A model generated the notes under the pieces. That model did not search any database. It worked only from the letters and a program-made list of their open reading frames with translations, and had not been told where the DNA came from. A program made the position numbers and the translations under genes. 64,000 bases of DNA from Herbidospora solisilvae (GTDB taxonomy: Bacteria > Actinomycetota > Actinomycetes > Streptosporangiales > Streptosporangiaceae), in the NCBI RefSeq assembly GCF_009901565.1, contig NZ_WXEW01000003.1, forward strand, positions 249,312-313,311, given 5' to 3'. Positions 10,570 to 17,823 of the stretch are shown piece by piece (positions within the stretch are counted from its first letter, which is position 1; every line of letters starts with the position of its first letter).

Positions 10570-10851
10570 TCACTGGCATAGTCGAAGACAGGTTCCTAAG
10601 CGCCACGCCTTTGACGGAGAGGTGGGCGACAATGTCGAGTGCCTGATCGGATTGACGGGCAGGCGAATCCGACGCTCACCAGAGAAGGGATGAGAGGTTC
10701 GGCATCCGAGCCGATCCGGAAGGCAACTACTTCCGCAGCTTTACCAGAAACATTTCCGGAGAGCTGAGTGAGTCGGGAGTTAGAAGTCCCCTCAAGATCT
10801 TGTGTTCTGGCCTCGCCTGTTTTGGGTCTGGAGTCATAGTGGTCGAGCTCC
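10570..10851. other. Intergenic stretch behind the immunity gene, no supported gene
   Basis: About 280 bp between the immunity gene and the degenerate gene that follows. One short frame around 10690-10830 reads through without stops, but I recognise no family and see no ribosome binding site. It may be debris of an earlier toxin or immunity cassette; this cannot be shown from the sequence alone. Confidence 0.4.
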
Positions 10852-11558
10852 GTGCAGGATGCGAGCGAGATCGAATCTGCCCTGAAGGGGATCTCTGGGC
10901 AGCTCAGTGCGATGACGCCCGACGCCCGGCTCGATTTGCTGAGCGACTCCATGAGTCGCTCTATCAGATCGACAGGAGAGAACTAGCGGAGGTGTCAGTG
11001 ACGCTCGCCAATGGTGTGCAGCTTCCGCAGACCAGCGACCACTTCCTCTATGCGCGATGCGCGTGCATCTTGGCGGGAGAAGAGGTGTACGACGAGGTCC
11101 TGAATTCTGGCGTCGGATTCGATCGCTTCGTCGCACCGTTTGTGCCGCTGGCTCTGCTGCTCGTGCTTCCGGCGTCGTGCTCGTACTACATCGCGAACTA
11201 CAACAACCGGTTGCCCACACCACTCGACGGCACGTGGGATGTGACAGCGGGCGCCTTCCAGCCGGAGGGCCTGCCCGGCCCCGTCGAGCGTGTCTACTTC
11301 GAACACAACCGCGCTTACCAAGTCGTGCTGCGCAGCGAACACACGTGGCGGCGACACCATTTCGAGGTGGATCCAGCCGCCTCGACCATCACGATCTGGC
11401 GGACCTGGCTCAGCAAGGGCGAACAATTGTTGTCCGGCCGCTACGTCCTGACCGGCGACCGGCTGGCGATCACAGCCACCGATACGACCTCAGGGCGACC
11501 ACTGCTTTGGGAACTACGGAAAAGGGCAACCTCAGAGATCGGGTCTTCCGAAAACTGA
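10852..11558 (+). pseudogene. Composite scar: DUF4240-like fragment fused to a membrane-anchored protein fragment
   Basis: From the GTG at 10852 one frame gives a plausible DUF4240-type N-terminus (ASEIESALKGISGQLSAM). At about 10930 the homologous reading moves to the next frame (FAERLHESLYQIDRRELAEV, then LPQTSDHFLYARCACILAG), consistent with loss of a single T at GATTTG. That fragment breaks off after FDRFVAP at about 11138. It is followed without a stop by unrelated sequence: a hydrophobic segment (PLALLLVLPASCSYYIANY) and a beta-rich C-terminal domain (LDGTWDV, FEVDPAASTITIWRTWL, LSGRYVLTGDRLAI) ending at 11558. I read this as two truncated genes joined by a deletion. The DUF4240 assignment is from recall of the family pattern; the second fragment is not assigned. 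Confidence 0.6.
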
Positions 11559-11743
11559 TCACGGCCGGAAAGATGGAAGGCCATTGACGGTGTCCGCAGA
11601 AGGACGGTGCTCCTCGCCCGTCATCGCTGTCCCAGCCTGCCGAGCCGGAATACGGCGATCGTTCCCGAATGATCGTCGAGATTCAGGACAACGGTCACGA
11701 CGGCGGAGGCCGGGATCTGCGTTGCTGGTGATCGATGCGGGCG

Positions 11744-12784
11744 CTAGCCGAGTGCGTGGCGGCGCATCGACTCCAGGCCCGAGACCCCGTACACCTCCTC
11801 CACCGCGTTCGCCAGCAGGTGGCAGGTGCGGAAGCGGTCGAGCGGGGTCAGGCCCAGCCTCGTCAGGTGCAGGTAGGTGTAGTTGAGCACCACCCGGTAG
11901 CGCAGGAAGTCGGGGCGGTTGAACATGTCGCGGCGGTAGTCGGGGGTGCCGAACATCAGGGTGTGAAGTTCGCCCCGGGTCTCGGCCGGGGTGTCGTCCA
12001 TGGTCGGCAGCAGGTGCACCACCCGGTCGGCTCTCTCGCGGTAGGTCTCCACGAGCGCCGCCCACTCCGGGACGAACGGGCTGTCCCCGTCTCCGTCGAT
12101 GGTGTCCACGACCTGCCTGACCCGTTGGGTCAGCAGGGCGCGGCGGGAGTCGTACACGCCGTCGAAGGAACGGCGGGCGGCCTCGGGGTCCTTGGACCAC
12201 ATGAGGTAGCCCTCGGCGTGCACCCGGAACGACAGGTAACTGCGCTCGATCGGGTGGGAGGTGTGGGCGACCGTCAGGAGCAGGGCCATGGCCAGGTCGG
12301 ACTTGCCGTCGCGGCCGTCGCGGCAGTGGTCGAGCATCGTGAACAACAGGCGGGTGCTGTCGCTGTAGAACGACGTGAGCAGGTCGACGGCCTCGTCGCC
12401 GCCCAGGACGTGGCGGCGGTCGTCGAAGGGGAACTCGACGATCGAGTTGTCGGCGGGCCACGGCGTGAGCGGGCCGTGTTCCTGCTCGCGGGCGGCCATC
12501 AGGCGGTGCCGGGCCAGGCTCTCGGCCTGGTCCACCACGTAGGTCGACGGGTGGGCGCGTAACCAGCCGCCGACGACCGTGTCGATGCGGGGGCGCACCA
12601 CCTCGTCCCAGATCCGCTGGTCGGTCTTCACGTTGACGCGCACGTGGGGGCCCTGCCGCCAGTGGCGCACCACGTACGCCGCCTCGACGTAGTCGCGGAT
12701 GTCGGCGAGCAGGGGCCGGACGGCGTCCAGGAGCAGGGGGTCCTTGTCCGGTTCGTGGTAGAAGATGTGGACGCTGTGCCACAT
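11744..12784 (-). CDS. Lantibiotic-dehydratase C-terminal / thiopeptide-type bacteriocin biosynthesis domain protein
   Basis: A 346-residue protein. The start is the ATG at 12784, because the family pattern begins there: WHSVHIFYHEPDKDPLLLD, then YVVRHWRQGPHVRVNV, matching the opening strands and the R-x-x-x-GPHxRx motif of SpaB_C/TIGR03891-type domains. The C-terminus (RYRVVLNYTYLHLTRLGLTPLDR) also fits. In RiPP pathways such stand-alone domains act on peptide substrates, for example in elimination or cyclisation during lanthipeptide or thiopeptide maturation; the reaction here is unknown. The gene lies 5 nt downstream of a decayed paralogous gene on the same strand. No full-length dehydratase, cyclase or convincing precursor is visible nearby, so it may be an orphan remnant of a lost cluster, although its own frame is intact. 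Confidence 0.7.
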   Translation of the reverse strand: MWHSVHIFYHEPDKDPLLLDAVRPLLADIRDYVEAAYVVRHWRQGPHVRVNVKTDQRIWDEVVRPRIDTVVGGWLRAHPSTYVVDQAESLARHRLMAAREQEHGPLTPWPADNSIVEFPFDDRRHVLGGDEAVDLLTSFYSDSTRLLFTMLDHCRDGRDGKSDLAMALLLTVAHTSHPIERSYLSFRVHAEGYLMWSKDPEAARRSFDGVYDSRRALLTQRVRQVVDTIDGDGDSPFVPEWAALVETYRERADRVVHLLPTMDDTPAETRGELHTLMFGTPDYRRDMFNRPDFLRYRVVLNYTYLHLTRLGLTPLDRFRTCHLLANAVEEVYGVSGLESMRRHALG

Positions 12785-12789
12785 GGCGA

Positions 12790-13495
12790 TCACCTTCGCA
12801 ACGCGGCCAGCGCGCGGGCCGCCAGAGTCGAGATGTGCGATTCCGGGCCGGGGCGCAGGCCGATCCGGTTGTGGAACAGGTGGGCGCAACGCAGCAGCAC
12901 GCGGGCCCGTTGTGCGTCGTCGCCTATGACGACCAGGTCGCCGGTCGTCTCCGGGAGGCTCGCCGCGAGGTCGTTGATCGAGGCGGCCCAGGTACCCAGC
13001 AGGCCGTCTTTCCGGTGCCAGAAGGGTTCGGTCTGGGTGACCGGCGCGGGCGGGAGCAGGCGGCGGGCCGCTTCGGCGAGGTCGGGCTGGCAGGCGGCCA
13101 TCGTCAGCGTGAGGACGGCGAGGCCGACGGCGGTCCTGCGGTCCAACGCGGGCGCGCCGTGGAGGACGTCGAGTGCGGGGGAGCTGGAGATGGCGAAATG
13201 TCGTTCGACGGCGGGCATGTTTCCGTAGACACGCTCTTCCGGCTCATACGGGATGAATACCACGCTGCCGACCGGGTGGAGGGCCGGGTCGTGATTCTCG
13301 CGGCCTTCCCCTTTCGCCACCACGGCCGCCGGTAGGCCGGGGCGTCGACGGGTGGTCGGCGAACCATCGGGCGGCTCGGGCCCTGATCTCGTCGCGGGCA
13401 CCCCTTTCAGGCGCAGCCGCACGTACGGGCGCGACTCTCAGTAGCGCAGGTCGTCGAGGTCGCCGGTGTGGAACAGGTGACGTGCAGGCCGCCGG
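12790..13495 (-). pseudogene. Decayed SpaB_C/thiopeptide-type domain gene
   Basis: Reading leftward, the remnant begins with HLFHTGDLDDL and RY, then a TGA where the family has Trp (RYWES), followed by RPYVRLRLKGVPA, the PHLRLR-type motif. About 20 residues usually lying between GDLDDL and RYW are missing. After VPA the homologous reading moves to another frame (DEIRARAARWFADHPSTP) and then returns for AAVVAKGEGREN, VVFIPYEPEERVYG and MPAVERHFAISSSPALDVL. This is one internal deletion, one nonsense change and two compensating frameshifts. Without the first part, an open frame from 13422 to 12790 (210 aa) could still be translated. The next gene starts 5 nt downstream, so this was probably the first gene of a two-gene operon. 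Confidence 0.65.
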
Positions 13496-13510
13496 CGCGG
13501 GCGAATTCAC

Positions 13511-13686
13511 CAGGCAGTCATCAAGTCATTGTTGCCACTGTTTTATGGGCCGTAATCAAGGAATTGTCTGGAAGGGGATCGGTGAAACTTTCAACGCCAT
13601 TGACCATATTCGATGCCGATCGTACCGTTCCGCTAATCGCCTGTGCCCGCCGATTCAGAGCGTGCACTTCCTGACAGGAGAGGCCC
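13511..13686. promoter_or_regulatory. Upstream region of the CBM2-like gene
   Basis: About 175 bp that is less GC-rich than its surroundings and ends in AGGAGAG, a good ribosome binding site 5-10 nt before the ATG at 13687. It should hold the promoter of that gene. I could not assign -35/-10 hexamers with confidence. Confidence 0.4.
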
Positions 13687-14106
13687 ATGACAGAACGACG
13701 TGTCCGACGGCGCCTGGCCGTGTGGCTGGTGGCCGCCCTGGTCGGCGTGTTCACGGTCGTCACCCCCGCCGGCGCCGCCACCACCTGCACGCTCACCTTC
13801 AAGGCCAACTATCGGGGAGACGTCGGCAGCCAGTACAGATGGCAGGTCGATGCGACGCTGACCAACACCGGCACGACCACGTCGACCACCTGGCAGGCGG
13901 TCATCGACTTCCCCTTGTCGTCGGGCGCGGTCATTCACCAATTCTGGAACGCGACCAGGCCGTCGGCGAATGTGTGGGGCCCGATGGGGTGGAACGGAGC
14001 CCTTCCGAAGAACCAGCGGGCCACCTTCGGGTTCGATATCGGCATGCCCATGCCGAACACCTCGCCGCCTCTTCCCACCTCCAGTTCGTGCACCATCACT
14101 TATTAA
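13687..14106 (+). CDS. Secreted stand-alone CBM2-like (cellulose-binding fold) protein
   Basis: A 139-residue protein with a clear Sec signal (RRRLAVWLVAALVGVF, cleavage near AGA-ATT). The mature part has the CBM2 layout: an N-terminal Cys (TTCTLTFKA), W-x-V-x-x-T-x-TNTG, an internal WQAVIDFPLSSG, HQFWNAT, a GWNGALPKNQRATFGF strand and a C-terminal Cys (SSCTITY). The two Cys residues at the ends are the usual CBM2 disulfide, and exposed Trp residues are kept. No catalytic domain is attached, so it is a free binding module or a cell-surface/substrate adaptor. It converges on the next gene and shares a terminator with it. Confidence 0.75.
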   Translation: MTERRVRRRLAVWLVAALVGVFTVVTPAGAATTCTLTFKANYRGDVGSQYRWQVDATLTNTGTTTSTTWQAVIDFPLSSGAVIHQFWNATRPSANVWGPMGWNGALPKNQRATFGFDIGMPMPNTSPPLPTSSSCTITY

Positions 14107-14112
14107 AAGGAA

Positions 14113-14141
14113 ACGGGCGAGTCTCCGTGAGGCTCGCCCGT
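14113..14141. terminator. Bidirectional hairpin terminator
   Basis: Perfect 9-bp stem (ACGGGCGAG at 14113-14121, CTCGCCCGT at 14133-14141) with an 11-nt loop. It sits between two convergent genes, 7 nt after the stop of the left one and 12 nt from the stop of the right one. Confidence 0.8.
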
Positions 14142-14153
14142 CAGTTCGGGAGA

Positions 14154-14582
14154 TTACGAGATGACGAACTTCTCGTAATCTCCGACTACGTCGGCGCGGG
14201 CTCGGAGAATGCCGTAGCCGTCGCCCGTGTAAGCCGGTTCGGTGCTCACGTACTTGTTGTTGGCGAGGGCTTCATGGTGCAGTATTCCTCGCCCTTGCAC
14301 TCGATCACGGATTGCGTCGACGCCCTTGTAGTTCTTCTCGGCGCTCAGCCGGTTGCAGCCGTCTTCGGGGCAGATGGTGAACTTCTCCCAGTCGCCGACC
14401 GCTTGCGCGCGGGCGCGAAGCATGCCGTAGTAGCTCCCGGGATATTCGGTCTCCGATTTGATCTGGACTGCGGAGCAGTGGTCGTCGCCGATATCCCAGC
14501 CGGGGCCCCTGTGGGCCTGCTGCGCGGCGACGATCGCCGGTGGCGTGGTGGTGAGGGCGGCCGATCCGGCCGCCGCCACCAT
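14154..14582 (-). CDS. Secreted fascin-like beta-trefoil protein
   Basis: A 142-residue protein. Two repeats of the fascin/actin-crosslinking-like pattern are visible: GMLRARAQAVGDWEKFTI and GILRARADVVGDYEKFVI, with NNKYVSTEPAYTG between them. Four Cys residues, including CPEDGCN, may form disulfides. The hydrophobic start (VAAAGSAALTTTPPAIVAA) looks like the core of a signal peptide but lacks basic residues. A basic segment (SRRRLKLR) sits just upstream from a GTG at 14631 in a different frame, so the true 5' end may have a frameshift. Proteins of this kind are thought to bind glycans outside the cell; the function here is unknown. Confidence 0.65.
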   Translation of the reverse strand: MVAAAGSAALTTTPPAIVAAQQAHRGPGWDIGDDHCSAVQIKSETEYPGSYYGMLRARAQAVGDWEKFTICPEDGCNRLSAEKNYKGVDAIRDRVQGRGILHHEALANNKYVSTEPAYTGDGYGILRARADVVGDYEKFVIS

Positions 14583-14854
14583 CCAGTGGTTCGTTCTTGA
14601 TCGCGCGCAGCTTCAGCCGACGCCGGCTCACTTGTGCCGAGACTTTTATATTCCCCTTTTCGTGACTTTTGTCGCCGCGGGCGACGAACGCGATTGCGGG
14701 AAATCCATGCGATTAGCGTGTATCGGCGCCACAGAAATGCATTCACAAATCATCCACTCGTTTTCTATGGTTCCGGACGGTCGTAGTGGTGCGACCAGTG
14801 CCGATCATGCCCTACCCTCAAGACGGAAAAATCGGTACAGAGAATGGCTCTCGC

Positions 14855-15283
14855 GTGAACCCGGATTTCTTCGATCTGCTGAGGAGTTGTCACCTCCGTC
14901 TCGTCGGCGCCCCGCTCGGAGGGCCCGACGCCACGGCGCGATGGCTGTATGAGGACGCGCCTTTCTGCGTGCTGGCGCACGACGCGTCCGACGACCCGCG
15001 TTTCACCTATGCGAACCGCACCGCCCAGCGCTGCTTCGAGTACGACTGGGCGGAGCTCGTCGGCATGCCCTCCCGCCTCTCGGCCGAGCCGGATCGGAGG
15101 GAGGACCGCCAACGGCTTGTGGACGCCGTGCACCGAGACGGCTTCGCCGAGGGTTACCGCGGGCTGCGGATCGCCAAGTCGGGCCGCCGGTTCTGGATCG
15201 AGGACGTGACGATGTGGAACCTGGTCGACGACGGCGCGCTCGTGGGCCAGGCGGCGACCTACGGGCGCTGGCGAGACGCCTGA
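14855..15283 (+). CDS. MEKHG-domain (PAS-like) protein
   Basis: A 142-residue protein from the GTG at 14855; a GTG at 14786 in the same frame would add 23 unlikely residues. The MEKHG pattern is clear: LYEDAPFCVLAHD, DPRFTYANRTAQRCFEYDW, MPSRLSAEPDR, RGLRIAKSGRRFWIED and a C-terminal VGQAATYGRW. MEKHG proteins are small PAS-fold relatives found in bacteria and plants with no established biochemical role; ligand or redox sensing is only a guess. It stands alone between convergent or divergent neighbours. Confidence 0.75.
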   Translation: MNPDFFDLLRSCHLRLVGAPLGGPDATARWLYEDAPFCVLAHDASDDPRFTYANRTAQRCFEYDWAELVGMPSRLSAEPDRREDRQRLVDAVHRDGFAEGYRGLRIAKSGRRFWIEDVTMWNLVDDGALVGQAATYGRWRDA

Positions 15284-15592
15284 TGCCCCCTGGGGCTCAG
15301 GTTCCAGTCGTCGCGTGTGTACAGGGACACGAAGCCCGCCCTCTTCAGGCCTCCTGGGACTTCGGGACCGCGCTCCCGTTCCGGGCTCCTCCCTGTCACG
15401 TGCGCTCGCCGGAGTCGAGTTCGTCGTTCAGACGACGAAGGGCAGTTCCGTCGCGAACGCCACCGAATACGAGGTGCGCCCGGGCGTCAAGGTGACGCTG
15501 AACGGCTTACGTCCATGACGAGGCCGCCGCAGGGGCGAGGATGACCAGCATCAAACAGGTCCGTGCCCGCATCATGTGACGCCGGCCCGGAT
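15284..15592. other. Intergenic region with possible gene debris
   Basis: About 310 bp. On the plus strand a frame ending at 15518 reads VEFVVQTTKGSSVANATEY and then EVRPGVKVTLNGLRP before a stop, which looks protein-like. On the minus strand an ATG near 15575 opens a 22-codon signal-peptide-like sequence (RARTCLMLVILAPAAAS) that stops at once. Neither matches a family I know. Both could be remnants of small secreted protein genes. Confidence 0.3.
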
Positions 15593-16564
15593 TCACCAGC
15601 TGATCCCGGCCGCCACCGGGAGATGGTCGCTGCCGGTGGCGGGCAGTACCCACGACCTTCTCGGCTGTACGCCGCGCACCAGCACCTGGTCGATCCGCAC
15701 CATCGGAAACGCCGCCGGATAGCTGAAGCCGAAGCCCTCCCCGGCCGCCTCCTGGGCCGAGCGCAGGTGGGCGGTCAGGCCGGTGAACGCGCGGTCGTCG
15801 GTCGTGCCGTTGAGGTCGCCGAGCAGGATCAGCCGCTCGTTCTCCTCGGCCGCGACGGCCTTGGCGAGGGCGCGTGCGCCCCGGTCGCGGCTGTCGGTCC
15901 AGAAGCCGTTCCTCGGAAAAACTCGCACGGAGCCCAGGTGGGCGACGTACACCACCAAGGGGCCCCGGTCGGTGGCCACGGTCGTGCGCAGCGCCCGGTT
16001 CTCGGCCAGTTCGGCGGCGGCGGGAATGGTGTCGGCCAGCGGGCCGGCGTTCGTCTCCAGGTCGACGGGGCGGGTGTCGGCCAGGGGCAGTCTGCTCCAC
16101 AGGCCGACCGTGCCCCGGACCGTGTGGTGCGGGTACGCCTCGGCGAGTTCCTTCTCGTACACGGGCCTCGCCTGGGGGGTGAGCTCCTCCAGGGCCAGCA
16201 GGTGGGCGCCGGAGGCGGCCAGGGCGCGGGCGGTGCCGGCCGGGTCGGGGTTGGCGGCGCCGACGTTGTGAGTCACCACGGTCAGGTCGCCGCCCGGCTG
16301 GGACTTGTCGACGAGCAGGCCGCCGAAGAGAGCCAGCCATACACCCGCCGGGAGCAGCAGGGCGACCGCCGCGACGGCGGAGCGGCGCCACAACGCCCCG
16401 GTCAGCAGCAGGGGGATCAACACGCCGAACCACGGCAGCGTGGTGTCCACCAGGTTGCCGAGGCCGCCGCGATCGGTGATCTGGGCGTGCAGGAGCATGA
16501 TCAGGCCGAGCAGCAGGGCCGTCGCCGTGAAGATCGGTCCGCGCTTCCACGGGGTGGTGGTCAC
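15593..16564 (-). CDS. Membrane-anchored endonuclease/exonuclease/phosphatase-fold protein
   Basis: A 323-residue protein. The GTG at 16564 is chosen because it overlaps the preceding stop by 4 nt (GTGA) and is followed by three hydrophobic segments (about residues 10-105). The C-terminal two thirds carry the EEP fold motifs: VVTHNVGAANPD, ALEELTP (catalytic Glu), VYVAHLGSVRV, LLGDLNGTTDD and TGSDHLPV. The membrane part in front of an EEP domain is a common actinobacterial arrangement in which the active site faces outside. The substrate (phospholipid, nucleic acid or sugar phosphate) is unknown. It is co-transcribed with the VanY-like gene before it. Confidence 0.85.
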   Translation of the reverse strand: MTTTPWKRGPIFTATALLLGLIMLLHAQITDRGGLGNLVDTTLPWFGVLIPLLLTGALWRRSAVAAVALLLPAGVWLALFGGLLVDKSQPGGDLTVVTHNVGAANPDPAGTARALAASGAHLLALEELTPQARPVYEKELAEAYPHHTVRGTVGLWSRLPLADTRPVDLETNAGPLADTIPAAAELAENRALRTTVATDRGPLVVYVAHLGSVRVFPRNGFWTDSRDRGARALAKAVAAEENERLILLGDLNGTTDDRAFTGLTAHLRSAQEAAGEGFGFSYPAAFPMVRIDQVLVRGVQPRRSWVLPATGSDHLPVAAGISW

Positions 16565-17064
16565 TGGTGCATCCTCGGGTCCTGGGTGGGGTCGTCGTAC
16601 ATCGCCGGGCAGGCATTCTCGGCGCGGAGTTCGTAGTGCCAGGGTTCGTTCCGGTAGATCTGGCACAGGCCGTAGCGGGCGCCGTGCTGCGACAACCAGG
16701 AGATCGTGTCGGTTCCGCCGAGGTCGACGGCGTCGCCCACCACGTGGCGTGATCTCTTCGCGGTGGCGACCCATCGGGCCGCCTCCTCCTTCGAGCCGTA
16801 CGTCTTGACCGCGTCCCGGAGCAGCTGGTTCTGGCGTTCGGGGGAACGCCAGCCGCTGTTGACGTAGAAGGTGACGCCCTCCTCGGCCGCGTCGGTCGCC
16901 GCCTCGCGCAGGGCGTGCAGGAGATCGGGGTCGAGGTTGCGCACACCCGGATAGCCGTCGTCGAACACCGTCACGCCTTCGGGGAGCGCGCCGTCGGCGC
17001 AGGTCGTGGGGGCCAGTGCGGTGAGGGCCACGACGAGGAACTGGAGGATCCGGTTTCGGGGCAT
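16561..17064 (-). CDS. VanY-like D-alanyl-D-alanine carboxypeptidase
   Basis: A 167-residue protein from the ATG at 17064 with a signal sequence (PRNRILQFLVVALTALAP). The catalytic zinc motifs of VanY/peptidase M15 are both present: SRHVVGDAVDLGG (SxHxxGxAxD) and EPWHYEL (ExWH). This family trims the terminal D-Ala from peptidoglycan stem peptides outside the membrane. It is divergent from a VanRS/CutRS-like two-component system starting 88 bp away, which suggests cell-wall stress control; that link is inferred. Its stop overlaps the start of the EEP-fold gene. Confidence 0.85.
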   Translation of the reverse strand: MPRNRILQFLVVALTALAPTTCADGALPEGVTVFDDGYPGVRNLDPDLLHALREAATDAAEEGVTFYVNSGWRSPERQNQLLRDAVKTYGSKEEAARWVATAKRSRHVVGDAVDLGGTDTISWLSQHGARYGLCQIYRNEPWHYELRAENACPAMYDDPTQDPRMHQ

Positions 17065-17151
17065 GCCGCCAGTGAAGGGAGGGCGGTGTTGCCGGTGCGT
17101 ATGCGGTTTTCGATACGTGGACGATATGCGCCGATTCGTAGCATCGAGACC

Positions 17152-17823
17152 GTGCGTGTGCTGATCGTCGAGGACGAACCCTATCTGGCCGAAGCCGTCC
17201 GCGACGGTCTCCGGCTGGCCGCGATCGCCGCCGACATCGCGGGTGACGGCGACACCGCGCTGGAGTTGCTGAGCGTCAACGACTACGACATCGCCGTCCT
17301 CGACCGCGACATCCCCGGCCCGTCGGGTGACGACATCGCCCGGCACATCGTGGCCTCCGGCAGCGGCCTGCCGATCCTCATGCTCACCGCGGCCGAGCGT
17401 CTGGACGACAAGGCGTCCGGGTTCGAACTCGGCGCCGACGACTACCTGACCAAGCCGTTCGAGCTGCGGGAGCTGGTCATGCGGCTGCGGGCGCTCGACC
17501 GCAGGCGGGGCCGGACCCGCCCGCCGGTGCGCGAGGTCGCCGGGCTGCGGGTCGACCCGTTCCGCAGGGAGGTCTTCCGCGACGGCCGCTACGTCGCGCT
17601 GACCCGCAAGCAGTTCGCCGTGCTGGAGGTGCTGGTCGAGGCCGAAGGCGGCGTCGTCAGCGCCGAAGAGCTGCTCGAACGGGCCTGGGACGAGAACGCC
17701 GACCCGTTCACCAACGCCGTGCGCATCACCGTCTCGGCGCTGCGCAAGCGGCTCGGCGAGCCGCCGGTCATCGTCACCGTGCCCGGCGCCGGATACCGGA
17801 TCGAGGAGGGCGACCGTGGCTAG
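17152..17823 (+). CDS. OmpR-family response regulator (CutR/VanR-like)
   Basis: A 223-residue regulator starting at the GTG before RVLIVEDEP. The receiver domain has the acidic pair at E8/D9, the phospho-acceptor D51 in VLDRDIPG, Thr in MLTAAE and the invariant Lys in LTKPFE. The winged-helix DNA-binding domain covers about 125-220 (DGRYVALTRKQFAVLEVL, ISALRKRLG-type recognition helix, VPGAGYRIE). The VLDRDIPG variant is characteristic of the CutR-type subfamily. It overlaps the histidine kinase gene by 8 nt. Confidence 0.9.
   Translation: MRVLIVEDEPYLAEAVRDGLRLAAIAADIAGDGDTALELLSVNDYDIAVLDRDIPGPSGDDIARHIVASGSGLPILMLTAAERLDDKASGFELGADDYLTKPFELRELVMRLRALDRRRGRTRPPVREVAGLRVDPFRREVFRDGRYVALTRKQFAVLEVLVEAEGGVVSAEELLERAWDENADPFTNAVRITVSALRKRLGEPPVIVTVPGAGYRIEEGDRG

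Noticed and set aside
11559-11624. Minus-strand 21-codon ORF downstream of the intact RiPP-domain gene, considered as a precursor peptide
   Set aside because: Too short for leader plus core, no Cys/Ser/Thr-rich core and a weak ribosome binding site.
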